Positions 46,264 through 57,692 of a stretch of 64,000 nt of DNA are shown here, piece by piece. This DNA is from Adiantum capillus-veneris (Eukaryota > Streptophyta > Polypodiopsida > Polypodiales > Pteridaceae): positions 113,506,469 through 113,570,468 of the forward strand of contig CM043951.1 of the NCBI GenBank assembly GCA_014529385.2, in the 5' to 3' direction. The notes beneath the pieces are model-generated. The model saw only the letters and a program-made list of their open reading frames with translations, was not told where the DNA came from and did no database searches. A program made the translations under genes and the position numbers. Within the stretch, counting starts at the first letter, position 1. Each line of letters opens with the position of its first letter.

Positions 46264-47075
46264 TTGTTATCAAACTACCTAAGGGTAGCTGCCAGGTTAA
46301 CAGTGGTAGCTACCAGGTTGATACTTATAGCTACCAGGTTGACAAAGATAGCTACCAATCCACCAGGATTGCCATGGCAAACTGGTAGTTTCCACCAAGG
46401 TTGCCATGGCAGACTGGTAGCTTCCACTAGGATTGCATGGCAGAGTGGAAGCTATTACTCTCAGAATGGTAACTAATATTTTGTGATGAGTGGAAGGAGA
46501 AAAGTTACAAGAGCCTGATTCTAATAGTAGGAAGCACTCTAAGACTTGTGGCTACCTTTACCATGAGTAGCACTGTAAGGCTGGTTGTTATCAGACTACC
46601 TAAGGGTAGCTACCAGGTTGACATTGATAGCTACCATGTTGACAGTGATAACTACCAATCCACCAGGATTTCCATGACAAACCGGTAGCTTCCACCAAGA
46701 TTGCCATGGCAGACTGGTAGCTTCCACCAGGATTGCATGGTAGACTGGAAGCTATTACTCTTAGAGTGATAGCTCCAGCTAGCACTATGAGACTGATAGC
46801 TACCAAGTTGACAATAATAACTACCAATACTACCATGGAAATCTTGTAGAAATCACTATCAGAGTGGTGGCTACCTTATCATGACTATGAGACTGTAAAC
46901 TAGCAGGTTGAACGTGGTAGCGAGAACTTTACCAAGAACACCATGGCAGATTGGTAGCAATCCCTATCAGACTAGTAGCTACCTTTACCGAGGACAACAT
47001 GGACGCTACCAAAGTCTGACAGTGGGAATTATAAGGATCACAGTGGTAGCTACCAGTCATGTATAGTAAGCTACC
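46264..47075. repeat. Right-side GGTAGCTACC palindrome array
   Basis: Dozens of variants (GGTAGCTACCAGGTTGACA repeated with changes). Two roughly 350-bp sub-blocks resemble each other (from about 46264 and from about 46605). They lie in an intron-like gap of the transposase gene. Confidence 0.85.
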
Positions 47076-48056
47076 TATTTAGCAGTGGTTGTTACTAGGT
47101 CTAAAGCAATGTGCAACAATAAGCAAACTATACAACAGTCAACTGAAGTACAACCAAACCAGTGCCATAATTGTCAATGAAAATAAGCTTGTTACTCAAG
47201 AAGATTCACTAGGTGTTTATCGAATACTTTGCATGGAATACGCTTTCGACACACATCCTTTTTTGTTGGGCGATACGCGAGCATTGTGAGTCCAGAAGCT
47301 CACCACTGTGGCCTTCACTTCCTCTGTAATTACATTATTTGTGTATGGTTGTCGCCCACACAAATGCAATGGTAGTTCTGTATGATTATGTTTCAATCAA
47401 GATCTAGCTGCATAGAAGTTCCTTCGATGGATACCAAGAAGCCTCGATGCAGCTGCTATATTTGGTTTTATGCTTGCGGAATTCATAACCATCATGATAC
47501 TTGCCCGTTTAATAAACAACTCTGCCGAGATTTTTGGTCTCTTGATTACCTTGAGAGTGTTGTGCATTCCATTAATCAATACCCTCTGCTCATCATTGGA
47601 AACCTCACCTCCTATAGATTGAATTTTCAGGTCTCTCAATGCTCGATGCTTGAGAATGCTCCTGATGATTTTCTCCTTTGCCTTGTTGTCAAGACCCTCT
47701 ATGCACTGCTTGAAAAACTTGATCACCTGTGCAGTAATTTTGCGGTGCTAAAATTAATTAATATCGACCTGTTTAATTCTAGCTTCCCTTTCTTTGATTC
47801 TCTCGCGATATGCAAACGGAACCTCGCGATATGCACGCTTTTGGTTTGCTTCATAATCCTTGATTACACTCTGTTTGCATGAGCTTCACTTGATTGAGTC
47901 ACAACAAAGGCATGACTACTACTTGGTAAACTCACAACATCCTCAACTGGAATGATTTCCACCATCTTGTGAGTCTTTGAGAGGTGGAAAGAGGATGCCA
48001 AAGTGGGTACCCTGTCCAAAGCTAAGCCCTAAACACCAGTTAGGGATTCGCATGCA

Positions 48057-48057
<1 letters not shown>

Positions 48058-48122
<65 letters not shown>
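48058..48122. repeat. GT then GA microsatellite
   Basis: (GT)n to about 48090 followed by (GA)n to 48122, upstream of the transposase start. Confidence 0.95.
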
Positions 48123-48124
<2 letters not shown>

Positions 48125-48189
48125 AGTGATTGAGGAAGGCAATCTACTTTGAGAGAGAGTGCGTTCTCAGCTATGGAGATGGGAACTAT

Positions 48190-48192
<3 letters not shown>

Positions 48193-48271
<79 letters not shown>
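48193..48271. repeat. GA microsatellite
   Basis: Uninterrupted GA run inside the DNA transposon near its right end. Frames across it are artefacts. Confidence 0.95.
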
Positions 48272-48273
<2 letters not shown>

Positions 48274-48411
48274 GAAAAGGCGCAACAACCTTCGATCGTG
48301 GTCTCTGTCACGTTTTTTAAAATATCATTATTAAATTCACTCAAACCTCCACCTTTGGATTTGGGAGGTAGCTACCAGCGTGCTAGTGTCTCCGAGACAC
48401 AGGTAGTAAGT

Positions 48412-48433
48412 CCACCTATTCATGCATCCACCC
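48412..48433 (-). repeat. Right terminal inverted repeat of the DNA transposon
   Basis: Inverse of 2506-2527 with one mismatch. A GGTAGCTACC motif lies about 45 bp further in (48366-48375). The flank from 48434 resumes the LTR sequence found intact near 57683. Confidence 0.85.
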
Positions 48434-48771
48434 AAAGAGAATATGAAATATCTGTGGTGGCCTGCCAGAGGGTGTGACAGAGGCATCAGCGTCATATGCG
48501 CCCACTAGGCCAGGTGATGTAGCGGCAGAGTAGGTGAGAGAGAATATTGGCGGAGCCGAGCAATAGGAGAGAGAGAATCTGTATTCTAACGATAATGGAG
48601 AGGTGTGGCCAAACTAGCGGCGCCCCGCTAGTGGTTAAGCTTGGGGGGGGGGGGGGGGTTGAATGGTAAGGAGCTCTTTTTTGTTTTTTTTTCTTCTTCT
48701 TCTTTTGGTAATATGCCTTCCCTTCCTTAGGGTGTGGTTCTTGCGGTCGCGGTTTCCAAAACCGGCCGTCA
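48434..48771 (-). repeat. 3' LTR of the outer element, second part
   Basis: Matches 57683-58020 (GAATATG.AATATCTGTGGTGG and on to ACCGGCCGTCA). Together with 265-2505 it gives a 2.58-kb LTR, close to the 2602 bp of the other copy. Confidence 0.9.
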
Positions 48772-48799
48772 TTAGCACTCCCATAATCTGGCTAGAGGC

Positions 48800-51700
48800 A
48801 TTTATTCTTCTAGCCCTTCCTCTGCATCTTTAGTTGTGGAATTGGAGGGTTCTACCTCTTTTGGAATGTCTAGCATGAACTCTGGATCAAACCTAAGGAA
48901 ATACCTCTTCAGCCTCCATCCATTGGCTCTAGTCTTGTGAATTCTCCCATCTGCTTCCATCAGCTTATAGTTGCCGTTGTCATAACGCCTTTTGACAATG
49001 AATGGTCCCTCCCATCGGGGTTGAAATTTCTTGTCCTTCCTGGTGTCAAATCTATTGTCATATCTCAATACTAGAATGCCTTTCTCCAGGCCCTTTTCCT
49101 TAAGCCCTTGATTGAAGGTAAGACGGCCTCGTGCTGCCTGCACTGCATAGTGATTGATTGGTTCTTCCCTATCTAGTTGGAGCCTTTCCAGATCCAGGAT
49201 GTGGTTGCGGAGATTTACAATTGGGTGTTGTATCTGGCTAGCCAAGATTCATAAGCTAGCTATCTGTACCTCAATGGGTAGAATTGCCTCCTTTCCGTAA
49301 ACTAGATGGAAAGGGGTGAAACCTAGTGATGTTCGAAACGTCGTTCAGTAGGCCCATAGAGTAGCCATGAGATGTTTATCCCAGTCTCCTATGTGATTGT
49401 TCACCTGCTTTGTGATGATTTTGCAAATCATTGCATTTACCTTTCTACTAGGCCATTACACTGTGGATAGTATGGTGTGGAATGTCGGCGTGTGATGCCT
49501 AACTTTTTCATCAGTTCTCCCACCAGATCGCCTTTGAAACCTGGTCCCCTATCTGATATTATCTCAAGAGGAGTGCCAAAACGGCAATAGATGTGCTCAA
49601 ATACAAACTTTGCTACCTCTTGGGTTGTGATGCGGGTGGTGGCTGTTGCTTCTACCCATCGGGTCATGTAATCTACACCCACTATAATGTACAGTTTACC
49701 TGATTGGGCCCTTGGTAAGGGAGCGATTGCATCTATTCCCCATTTCTCAAATGGACCATATGAGATGATAGGAGTCTGTGGCTCATAGGCTAGTGTGCGA
49801 TCACTGGCCACTTGACAGGCCTTGCATGTTTTACACCAATGATGTACATCCCTGTTTAGACTAGGCTAAGAGTATCCTGCCTGTAGAATCTTCCTACTGG
49901 TGATATCTAAAGCAAAATGACCGCCACAGACGCCATCATGGAAACTTGAAATTACCTCTGTGATCTCACTAGAGGTGGGCACTCACTGAGAATCTGATCC
50001 TTGCCCTTACAATACAAGTGGTCGTTTACAAGGTGGTATCTGGTAGCCTTCTTTACCAGCCACTGTTTTTGGCCTTTAGTGTACCCTTCCGAACATTCTC
50101 CTATATTTAGAAAGCTAATGATATCAGGCATAGCATCACTACCTTGAAAGAGGGGTAGTTTTAGTTTGATTGCTCCTACGGGAACGTCTTGTATTCTTTC
50201 CTTGGCTTGAGCATCTGCCTCCTGATTTTCTGTCTTGGGGACATGAAATAATTGCACTGCTTCAGACTTCCTTAAAAGATCCTTAACTTGGCGTAGTTGA
50301 CCAAGTAAAACCTGATTTTTACAAACCCAAGTGCCGTTTATCTGCCTTATCAAAAGCAAAGCATCGCCAAACACATTTAGGCGTTGAATTCCTTGTGAAA
50401 TACATTGTTCTAACCCAAGAATTAAAGCTGCATACTCTGCTTCGTTGTTGGAGTGGGAGTGTAATAGCTGCCCGACAGAGAATACCCTTTCCTGTTGCTC
50501 ATTAAAAAAGACTATGCCATCTGCGAACTGGTCCACTTTTCTTTTGTATGCTCCATCAAATAAAAGAGAGTGAGTATCTTTCTATCTGAGGAATTTCTAC
50601 CATTGGTGTTCCTTCTTTTGCTTCCGTATTGACCTTCAGTTTCTTCTCATAGTGGTGATGGGTAAGAATACCCACTAGACTAGCCCTAGTGGATTTTTCT
50701 ACTTGCATGGTGTAGTCAAACTCTTGTAACTTGACCAATCATTTAGAGATCCTAGATAAGACATCCATGTGTCGCATTACATATGGAAAGACCTCCTCCA
50801 TTGTCAAAATTACAAAGGGTCTAGGCAGAAGATAGGAGCGAAACTTTGTGGTAGCAAACATTAGTGCAAGAACCATGTGTTCTACTTCGGCGAATCCCTT
50901 TTTTGATGGGGTCATGACACGACTAGAGAAGTAAATAGGACGCATGAAAGAAGTTGGGGGGTCCTTTTGCATTAGTACGGTTCCGAGTGTATCACTTCCT
51001 ACACTAGGGTTCACATAAAATGGCTCGTCCCACTTGGGGGGTGAAATGGTGGGAAGCGTGGCTAGGATTTGCTTCACTTTGGTAAATTGCTGCTCATTTT
51101 CTTCACTCCATGAGAAGACATCCCTCTGGGCAACTTGTTGTAGAGGGAGAACCAGTTGAGATAGCAAGTGAATGAACCTACTTAAGTATCTTATCTTCTG
51201 AAGGAAGGAAACCAACTGCTTAGCGGTGGTGGGTGATGACAAAGATACAAGAGCTTGAATCTTGCTAGGGTCAGCCTCAATCCCTTTTGCTGAAGTGACA
51301 TGGCCAAGGAGAGTAACTTTGCTTTCACCAATGTGACACTTATCCACGTTGAGCTGGCCACCCAAGGTTTGCAGCATGGTTAAGCCATCATAGACTTTTC
51401 TTAAATGGAGGGCTCGTGAACTATAGATGCAGAAATCATCTATGAAAACCTGTATTGATGTTCCAAAGTAGGGTTGGAAGACAAAAGTTACATAGCGCTG
51501 AAATGTGGCCGGAGTGTTGGTGAGGCCAAAAGGCATCACTCTGTAAGCAAAGCATCCCCAAGGTGTGATGAAGGTTGTCTTCTTCTCGTCTTCTTCCACA
51601 ATACTAATCTGAAAGTATCCTGAGTAGCCATCACATACTGTGTAGTGCTCATGACATGTCACTTCATTGAGAATTTCATCTTGGAATGGGAGGGGAAAGT

Positions 51701-51880
51701 GATCCCTCTTTGTGGCTGCATTGAGAGGTTTATATTCCACACAGACTCTCCACTTTCCATTCTTCTTTTGTGTGACTACTATTGGGGAAACCCATTCTGA
51801 GTCTTCGATGGGGTAGATAAAACCTGCCTGTAGTAAACTCCTCACTTTAAGTAGTGCCTCTTGTTGGATTACCCGCAAGT
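48800..51880 (-). CDS. Outer element pol region (RT, RNase H, second RNase H, integrase)
   Basis: Fossil pol. Reverse transcriptase shows VCVEYKPLNAATKRDHFPLP, MPFGLTNTPATFQRY and VFIDDFCIYSS. Gypsy RNase H reads NPSVGSDTLGTVLMQ. The archaeal-type RNase H shows SNNEAEYAALILGLEQC. Integrase has GIDAIAPLP, SDRGPGFKGDLV, YYPQCNGLVE and a C-terminal KFQPRWEGPFIVKRRYDNGN. It is very like the third nested element, so they belong to one subgroup. Broken in several places. Confidence 0.87.
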
Positions 51881-53930
51881 CTTTTGAGCTTTTGCACCAC
51901 AGGTTTACCGCCTTCCTTGAGTTTTATGTGGTGTTGTACTACTGTGATTCCTGTGATCTTATCATAGCCATCAATGAACAGTGTAGTGAAATTACCCAGC
52001 ATGGAGACATATTCCTTCCTTTCTTCATCGGTTAACTCATTTGAGAGCATCGGATGTAACTTACTTGCATCCTCTAAGGATTGCGTACCTGATGGTTCCT
52101 CTCGGTTTGTCGGGGGTGCTTCAGATTGTGTCAATATTTTTGGGTCTTTAAGGATGACCCCCATCACTTCAATGCTACTATCACTCTCATCAGTTGTGGT
52201 TGTCTCTTCTCCTGACGTAGACGAATAGTCGCTGGTGAACTCATCTTCTGAAGCCTCCAAGATCATGTTGCACTGCTTCCCAGTCCTCATGTTGTAGAAT
52301 ATGGACTTCCCTTTAGCGCCCTTCATCTGAATCATTCCGGTGCTCCAGTCTTGCTTAGCTTCCATAGCCATGAGCCATGGTCTCCCAATAATGATAGGGT
52401 AGCCCTCCCCTCTATGTGGCATGACAAAGATGTCTACCTCCACTTCTGTAGTGAATGTTTTTACTTTGACAGCATTCACAATCCCTACTCATTTCACTCT
52501 TACGTTATTTGCCATTTTGGCTCGGCAGGGTGCCAGCCTACTCACCTCTAGACCTAGATGGGGCATCAATTTTTCACTCATGACGCATATTTGCGCGCCA
52601 CCATCTATGTAGACGTTTGAGATTTGTTTCCCCTTGATGTCGGCATCCATAGTTGGTAGGATGTCGTCGAGATCCCTCCCAGAGATAGCCCCAACTATCC
52701 TTGGTCTTGATTTCCTGGTACTCACCATCTTTGTCCATTGCCTCCTCATTCTTGGTGCAAGGTGGAGTAAGTGGGGCCAAGTTATCTTCGGGCCCTGCAT
52801 CAACACATCTTGAAACAAGTCATAGGGTTTAGCATACTCACCTAGTGAGAAATCCACGATGTCTATCTTCCGTCGTGGTTTAGCTGCTTGCTTGCTAGAC
52901 TCGACCTTCCCTTTCATTTTCTCTTCTCTTTGAGAGGCTTCCTTGTGCCTGGCACGCTTCACTCCCATAGCATCCACATCTTCTACTTTTGCCTTCCCTT
53001 TGTGATTCTCTCGAACTGGTTGTTCTACCTTTGCCTTCCCTTTAGCTTCCAAGCTAATAACACTCACCACTTGGTTTACAGCAGGTGGTGGGGGTAGTGG
53101 TGGAATAAGAGGTTGCGGTGGTGGTTGTTTTTGTACAGGTGTTCAAAGGATCTGAATCGGTGGAATCGGTCCTGGTTGCTTGGGTGGTGGTGGTCTTGCC
53201 CTTGGCGGAGAGATCTGATTCTGTCTCCCTTCTCTATTGAAATTCTGCCTCCTTGGATGTGGGCAGTAGTACATACCATGGCCATCTTCCCCAAAATTGT
53301 AATAGTGGTACTCTTGGTTTTGCCTTCGTTGTCCTCTTCCTTTCTCTGGATTTCTGATAGGTGCATGCCCTTGCTGCACCAGATGCACGGATAAACTCTC
53401 TAGTTGGGTAGTGATGCGACTCAGCAAGTCTTATCGTTCTTTTGATGCCTCTTGTGGCTGGTCTCTATGAGCGGCTGTTGCAGTTACTAGAGTTCATCGG
53501 ATCGAGCTTGATTCCTCTAACTCGTTTACTCTTGCTTGCATGCACAACTTCTTGTCTTTAAGGCGGGCTACTATTGCCAGCTCATATGTTGCAGGAAACC
53601 TTCCCTTCACCTTCTCCTTAAGTGGCGACCACAGGCCTACAATGAAACGATCCTTCTTTAGGAAATTAGGTGCTCCTTCGCCTTCCTCCAATGAGGCAAC
53701 CCATCTCTCCCATAAGTCCACAAACTTGGACTCGTACGTGGCATACTTTAGCAGACCTCCCTGCTTCAATTCCGTCAGTAGCTGCCATAGCTTCTCTGAG
53801 GTTGTGACTCCACCAAACCTCTTCACAAAGGCAGCACGTAACACATCCCATGCATTTTTGGTAGCCTGGGGCAAAGCATTGTACCAGGACTTCGCCTCTA
53901 CTTTCATTAGTAGAGGAAAAATTCAAAACC
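51850..53930 (-). CDS. Outer element gag-protease region
   Basis: Fossil region. The gag stretch includes KSWYNALPQATKNAWDVLRA and KDRFIVGLWSPLKEKVKGRF. A knuckle-like part with Cys/His (GEDGHGMYYCPHPRR) follows, then basic linkers, then a protease-like part (YIDGGAQICVMSEKLMPHLG and IIIGRPWLMAMEA). Several breaks. Confidence 0.8.
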
Positions 53931-54076
53931 GTGAGGCGTCATCATCCTTGTTGGAGACCACACAAGCGATGTCGAAATCATCCAGAAAGTCGGTGGTGAG
54001 ATCTTCTCCCTTCTTTCCACTGAACATGGGGAAAGAAGCACTTTCCATGGTAGTAACTCAGGAAATTACAAACTTT

Positions 54077-54082
54077 TTTTTT

Positions 54083-54131
<49 letters not shown>
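54077..54131. repeat. TA microsatellite in the outer element's leader
   Basis: About 25 TA units just upstream of the gag region; simple-repeat growth inside the element. Confidence 0.95.
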
Positions 54132-54133
<2 letters not shown>

Positions 54134-54180
54134 TGACAGTAGCGACTCATAGAGGCTTTTTACAGAGTTGGGTGGATAGA

Positions 54181-54408
54181 TTAAAATAAGATAAAGATAG
54201 AAACATTGAAGGTGTGGTGGTAATCCAGTATGGGGAGAATGATAGAGTTTGGGGAATTAAGGATTTCTCCTAGCCCCACGGCACCGAATAGATACACGAT
54301 CTTCTGTTGGTAGAAGATTTTTCTATGCATGTGAATATCTACATAGATATTCACATACATATGCTGCAGGAACCTGAACCGGAATGCTATCTGCCCGATT
54401 TTCATCAT
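54181..54408 (-). repeat. Leader module, single copy, outer element
   Basis: Minus-strand translation shows YQQKIVYLFGAVGLGEIL and a tail HHTFNVSIFILF, related to the modules of the other two gypsy elements. It ends shortly before the gag region. Confidence 0.7.
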
Positions 54409-54429
54409 GCACAGAGGGTGGAGTACTTA

Positions 54430-55375
54430 CTTATACTCTTACTGTGCCAGTGTTGATGAGTCGGCACATCCATAGGAGGTCATCGCCTTTCATGGGCTCT
54501 CCCTTTCCTTCGAAGCTCAGCACATACGGGGTGATGGCGATGCATCTGACCACTCCCAGCCTTTTGGCTAGCAGCAATTGCAGATAATTACCGCAGTCGA
54601 CGTGTTGCATGAATTCCACTCCATTCAGTTGTAATTCATCTCCAGTCCACTAGGTCTCACCCGTGGTGGAGAGCGTCTTCAGGATAAGTTGCAGGGGAAG
54701 AGAAGAAAGACCCTCTACCCATCTTCCAAAATAGCAAGAGCAGTAGCCGAACCACTCTTCCTTAGGGCATGGGAACCTTCTTACTACTTCTGCTTCAGGA
54801 TTGTCGAAGTGGACTGGCAGCACTCGCATGGGTTGTGCGAATCGGTAATCGACCTTCCACCGCTTAGCTTCGGGTGACTTCCTCTTTGGCAAGCTGGGTA
54901 CGACCCGGCTCTCTGAGCTTGAAGCACTTGCTTGGCGAGATGCTTCTCCCTTTGGGGTCATGTGTTTCCAGACCGGCTTAACCTCTCCTTGCCTTTGGCC
55001 ATTTTGTAGTAGTTTCCTTAGGAAAGAGGGGCCTTACCGTTTTCTTTCCCCCTTTGATGTGGATGACTTCTTCGCGATGAATGACGATGTAGACGATTTC
55101 AGCCCCTTCGTTGTTGGCACTCATTGACAATGTGTTTTGGTTGACAACAATGATAGCACTTCATAGACCGCCCACCTGATGCTCTCAATTTGTGGTTAGA
55201 ACGAGCAACACAAGATGGGGAGCTTACCTCTTGAATACTGACTACACTGCAGCTTGGCAATAGTACTTCAATGAAGGCGGCTAGTGCCTCCTTAGTCTCC
55301 TCCTCTTCCGTCCTCCAGTTAGAGAATTCCTTCAGCCATTCGTCCATGATTGATGAGGTTGCTTTCAACATTGTA
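54430..55375 (-). CDS. Extra coding region upstream of gag in the outer element
   Basis: Fossil. In element order it shows a CCHC zinc-knuckle-like stretch (KCYHCCQPKHIVNECQQR, about 55110-55160), then a segment with SLPKRKSPEAKRWKVDYRFA and RRFPCPKEEWFGYCSCYFG, then AKRLGVVRCIAITPYVLSFE. An additional reading frame between the 5' LTR and gag is known for Ogre elements. I do not recognise this protein; the comparison is positional only. Confidence 0.45.
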
Positions 55376-55403
55376 AACTGAAGGTTCCTTAGAAGCCCTC
55401 CTC

Positions 55404-55418
55404 AGTGGGGGCACCAAA
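55404..55418 (-). promoter_or_regulatory. Probable primer-binding site of the outer element
   Basis: The minus strand reads TTTGGTGCCCCCACTGAGG directly inside the 5' LTR, close to the TTTTGGCGCCCCCAC of the whole-looking element. The tRNA is not identified. Confidence 0.6.
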
Positions 55419-55627
55419 TGACGGGAGCAAAGCGAGACACAGACCCTGACAGTCTCTAAAACGCTGGGAGCCGATGCATGCCTCAAGCCGGTCACGACGA
55501 TAAAGCGAACAGGGGGCACCAGTTAGCTTTGAGCGGCTAGGACGCAGACAACGGTGATGTGAGATATCACGAAATTACACACAGAGAGGGAGAGAGAGAG
55601 GGGGAGAGAGAGAGAGAGAGAGAGGGG

Positions 55628-55669
<42 letters not shown>

Positions 55670-57099
55670 AGAGAGAATGAACAAATGATGGAAGCCCTTG
55701 GGGTGTGAGGCAGAATTACTTCTTGCCGTATTTACAAATGATCTTCTTTCTGACGAGGTGGCACACCGTGGTGATAGAGAGATAGAGGGAAAGATAGTGA
55801 ACCTACTTGGTGCGTTCTCTAGAGACAACTCGGTGATGTGAAACTTGTTACCAAGAATGTGTGTGTGTGTGCATTGACCATTGGAGTCAAGAGGTGGACG
55901 TAGCTCCCTTCACATGATGCAATTCCCAAAACAAACCATTACACTAAAACCCCCCTCTTGTGATGCCAATAGTGTCAATTCCTCCTACTAAAACTCTACC
56001 AAGTGCTGGCCTCTCATGAACTGTCCCCCCTCGATAGTGACCTCTCAATGCCCTTTTATAGGTGCTCGTTGCTTTTGATTAGGGTAATCTGGCTTGATTA
56101 GGGTAAGCTAATCGGGGAGACAAAGCAAGGCAATGGGCCCGGGGTGATTGACCCTTACTTTGTCTTGGGAGTTATTAAAATGAAAACCTTTAGGTGGGCC
56201 TTTGTGACCATCACCTAGAGAGATAAAATTTACAAGTTGGGATCTTTTTACAAATCTTGGATGAAAACTGAAAAATGATGATAATAACGTACGGTTTACT
56301 GAAGAGGGCGTCGTGGTCGTGTGATGCCGGTGAATGGCAGCTTTGCCGGTGTGTCGATGTAGCGCGTTCGTCTCTTTGGGGTCAGCTGGGGCATGCCTTC
56401 GGCGCCTTTGTTCTTTTTGTTGTCGGTGTCGCGTGATTTGGCCGTCTTCCTTCCTTTTCGTTGATGATGTAGATTGCCTTCGATTTTTTTACTTTTCTTT
56501 GGTGCGTGCGTATATGCATGTGTGTGCATGTATGGGTGTGCATGCGTGTATATGCATGCGTGTGCATGTATGGGTGAGTGTGGGTAATATGTATATGTGT
56601 GAGTGCGTGAGCATGAGTGTGTATATGTATGGATGTGTGTATGTGCGTGGGAACGAGGGGGAGTGTATTATGTAATATAAATATATTTATAAATTATTTT
56701 GTTGGCGACGCAGAGGCGGGGGAGGGGGGGGGGAGAGATGGAGTGAGAGAGAGTGTGTGTGCACAGTGTGTGTGTGTGAGAGAGAGAGAGAGAGCATGTG
56801 AGTGTGTGTGTGTTGCGCATAACGAGATGCCTACGGGCATGAGTGCGAGAGAGGGAGCATGGCCACTTGCGGGCTGTGAGCGTGGAGATGGCAGGCTGCA
56901 GGGGTGCGCGAGCGCGAGTGAGAGAGGGGTGGGTAAGGTGGTGAGGGGAATGGGATGGGATAGGGTGTGTGTGTTGCTTCAAGGCGCCCGCAAGGGCTGG
57001 GTCCGGGGGTGTGAGGGCGAGTGTGTGGGCGCAGGCGCGGGCTCGACACCGACCGAAAACGAGGGGGGGGGTACTTAGTCAGCGAAGGGGGGGGGATAT

Positions 57100-57164
<65 letters not shown>

Positions 57165-57271
57165 GCTTACTGGCGGGTTCCCACCATGGGAAAAATAGTG
57201 TGAGAGAGGGAGTGTGAGGTGGTGGGGGGGGGGGGGTGAGAGGATAGGGGATAGGTGTGTGGTGGAGAAGG

Positions 57272-57358
<87 letters not shown>

Positions 57359-57379
57359 CCTTCCATGGTCTGCGGGGCC

Positions 57380-57454
<75 letters not shown>

Positions 57455-57637
57455 AGGTGGAGATGGGGGGGGATATAAGGCTGGTGGTCCGCCAGGGTTG
57501 GGGAAGAAAACAGGGGGGGGGGGGGGGGGGGGGTATAAGGCCGAAGGGGGTGTGGACGAAGGGAGATGGGGGCATAATGTGGCGGCCCGCTAGGGCTGGG
57601 GTGTGGACAAGCAAAGAGAGAGAGAGGGAGGATATTT

Positions 57638-57692
<55 letters not shown>

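Larger units (their letters stand above)
44388..47965 (-). pseudogene. Transposase-like gene of the DNA transposon, multi-exon, decayed
   Basis: Ordered minus-strand blocks. A possible first exon starts at an ATG at 47965 (MVEIIPVEDVVSLPSSS). A second block lies near 47860-47769 with donor CAG/GTCGAT. 47726-47397 has acceptor CACAG/GTGATC and a helix-turn-helix-like AAASRLLGIHRRNFYAAR. 47356-47236 reads ITEEVKATVVSFW and SPNKK. A roughly 1-kb intron-like gap of palindrome repeats follows. 46085-45684 has EFFLAFKQSHPEVQ, KLKPYFVRKL and a Cys-rich module. About 45620-45337 carries VVDFAENYTFKEQNEIQSMHW, an exon at 45259-45096 carries GHGKGEHDGVGAVIKR, and the C-terminal region is 45017-44388. 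The Asp-containing blocks look like a DDE-type catalytic core, and I recall similar unnamed proteins from other genomes. The block usual between the last two core motifs is absent and frames shift, so it is inactive. Confidence 0.6.
2506..48433. mobile_element. DNA transposon of unrecognised family, about 10.8 kb before nested insertions
   Basis: Bounded by 22-bp terminal inverted repeats matching at 21 of 22 positions (2506-2527 and 48412-48433; GGGTGGATGCATGAATA then A or G, then GTGG). The flanks on both sides are consecutive parts of one LTR, shown by the uninterrupted copy at 55419-58020, so this is an insertion and not host background. It holds two convergent multi-exon genes: a plus-strand gene with RING-like and HAD domains and a minus-strand transposase-like gene. 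Their introns and flanks are filled with variants of GGTAGCTACC. Four LTR elements (about 35.1 kb with their target duplications) lie inside it. A flanking duplication is unclear because the site is a GA run; AAAGAG on both sides is a candidate. This copy is dead, since both genes are damaged. Confidence 0.8.

Noticed and set aside
47382-47882. Plus-strand open frame of about 166 codons
   Set aside because: It is antisense to the transposase exons, which have splice signals and recognisable motifs on the minus strand.
2506-48433. The interior as ordinary host genes into which only LTR elements inserted
   Set aside because: The flanks on both sides are adjacent parts of one LTR, and the inverted repeats lie exactly at the junctions, so the interior arrived as a unit.
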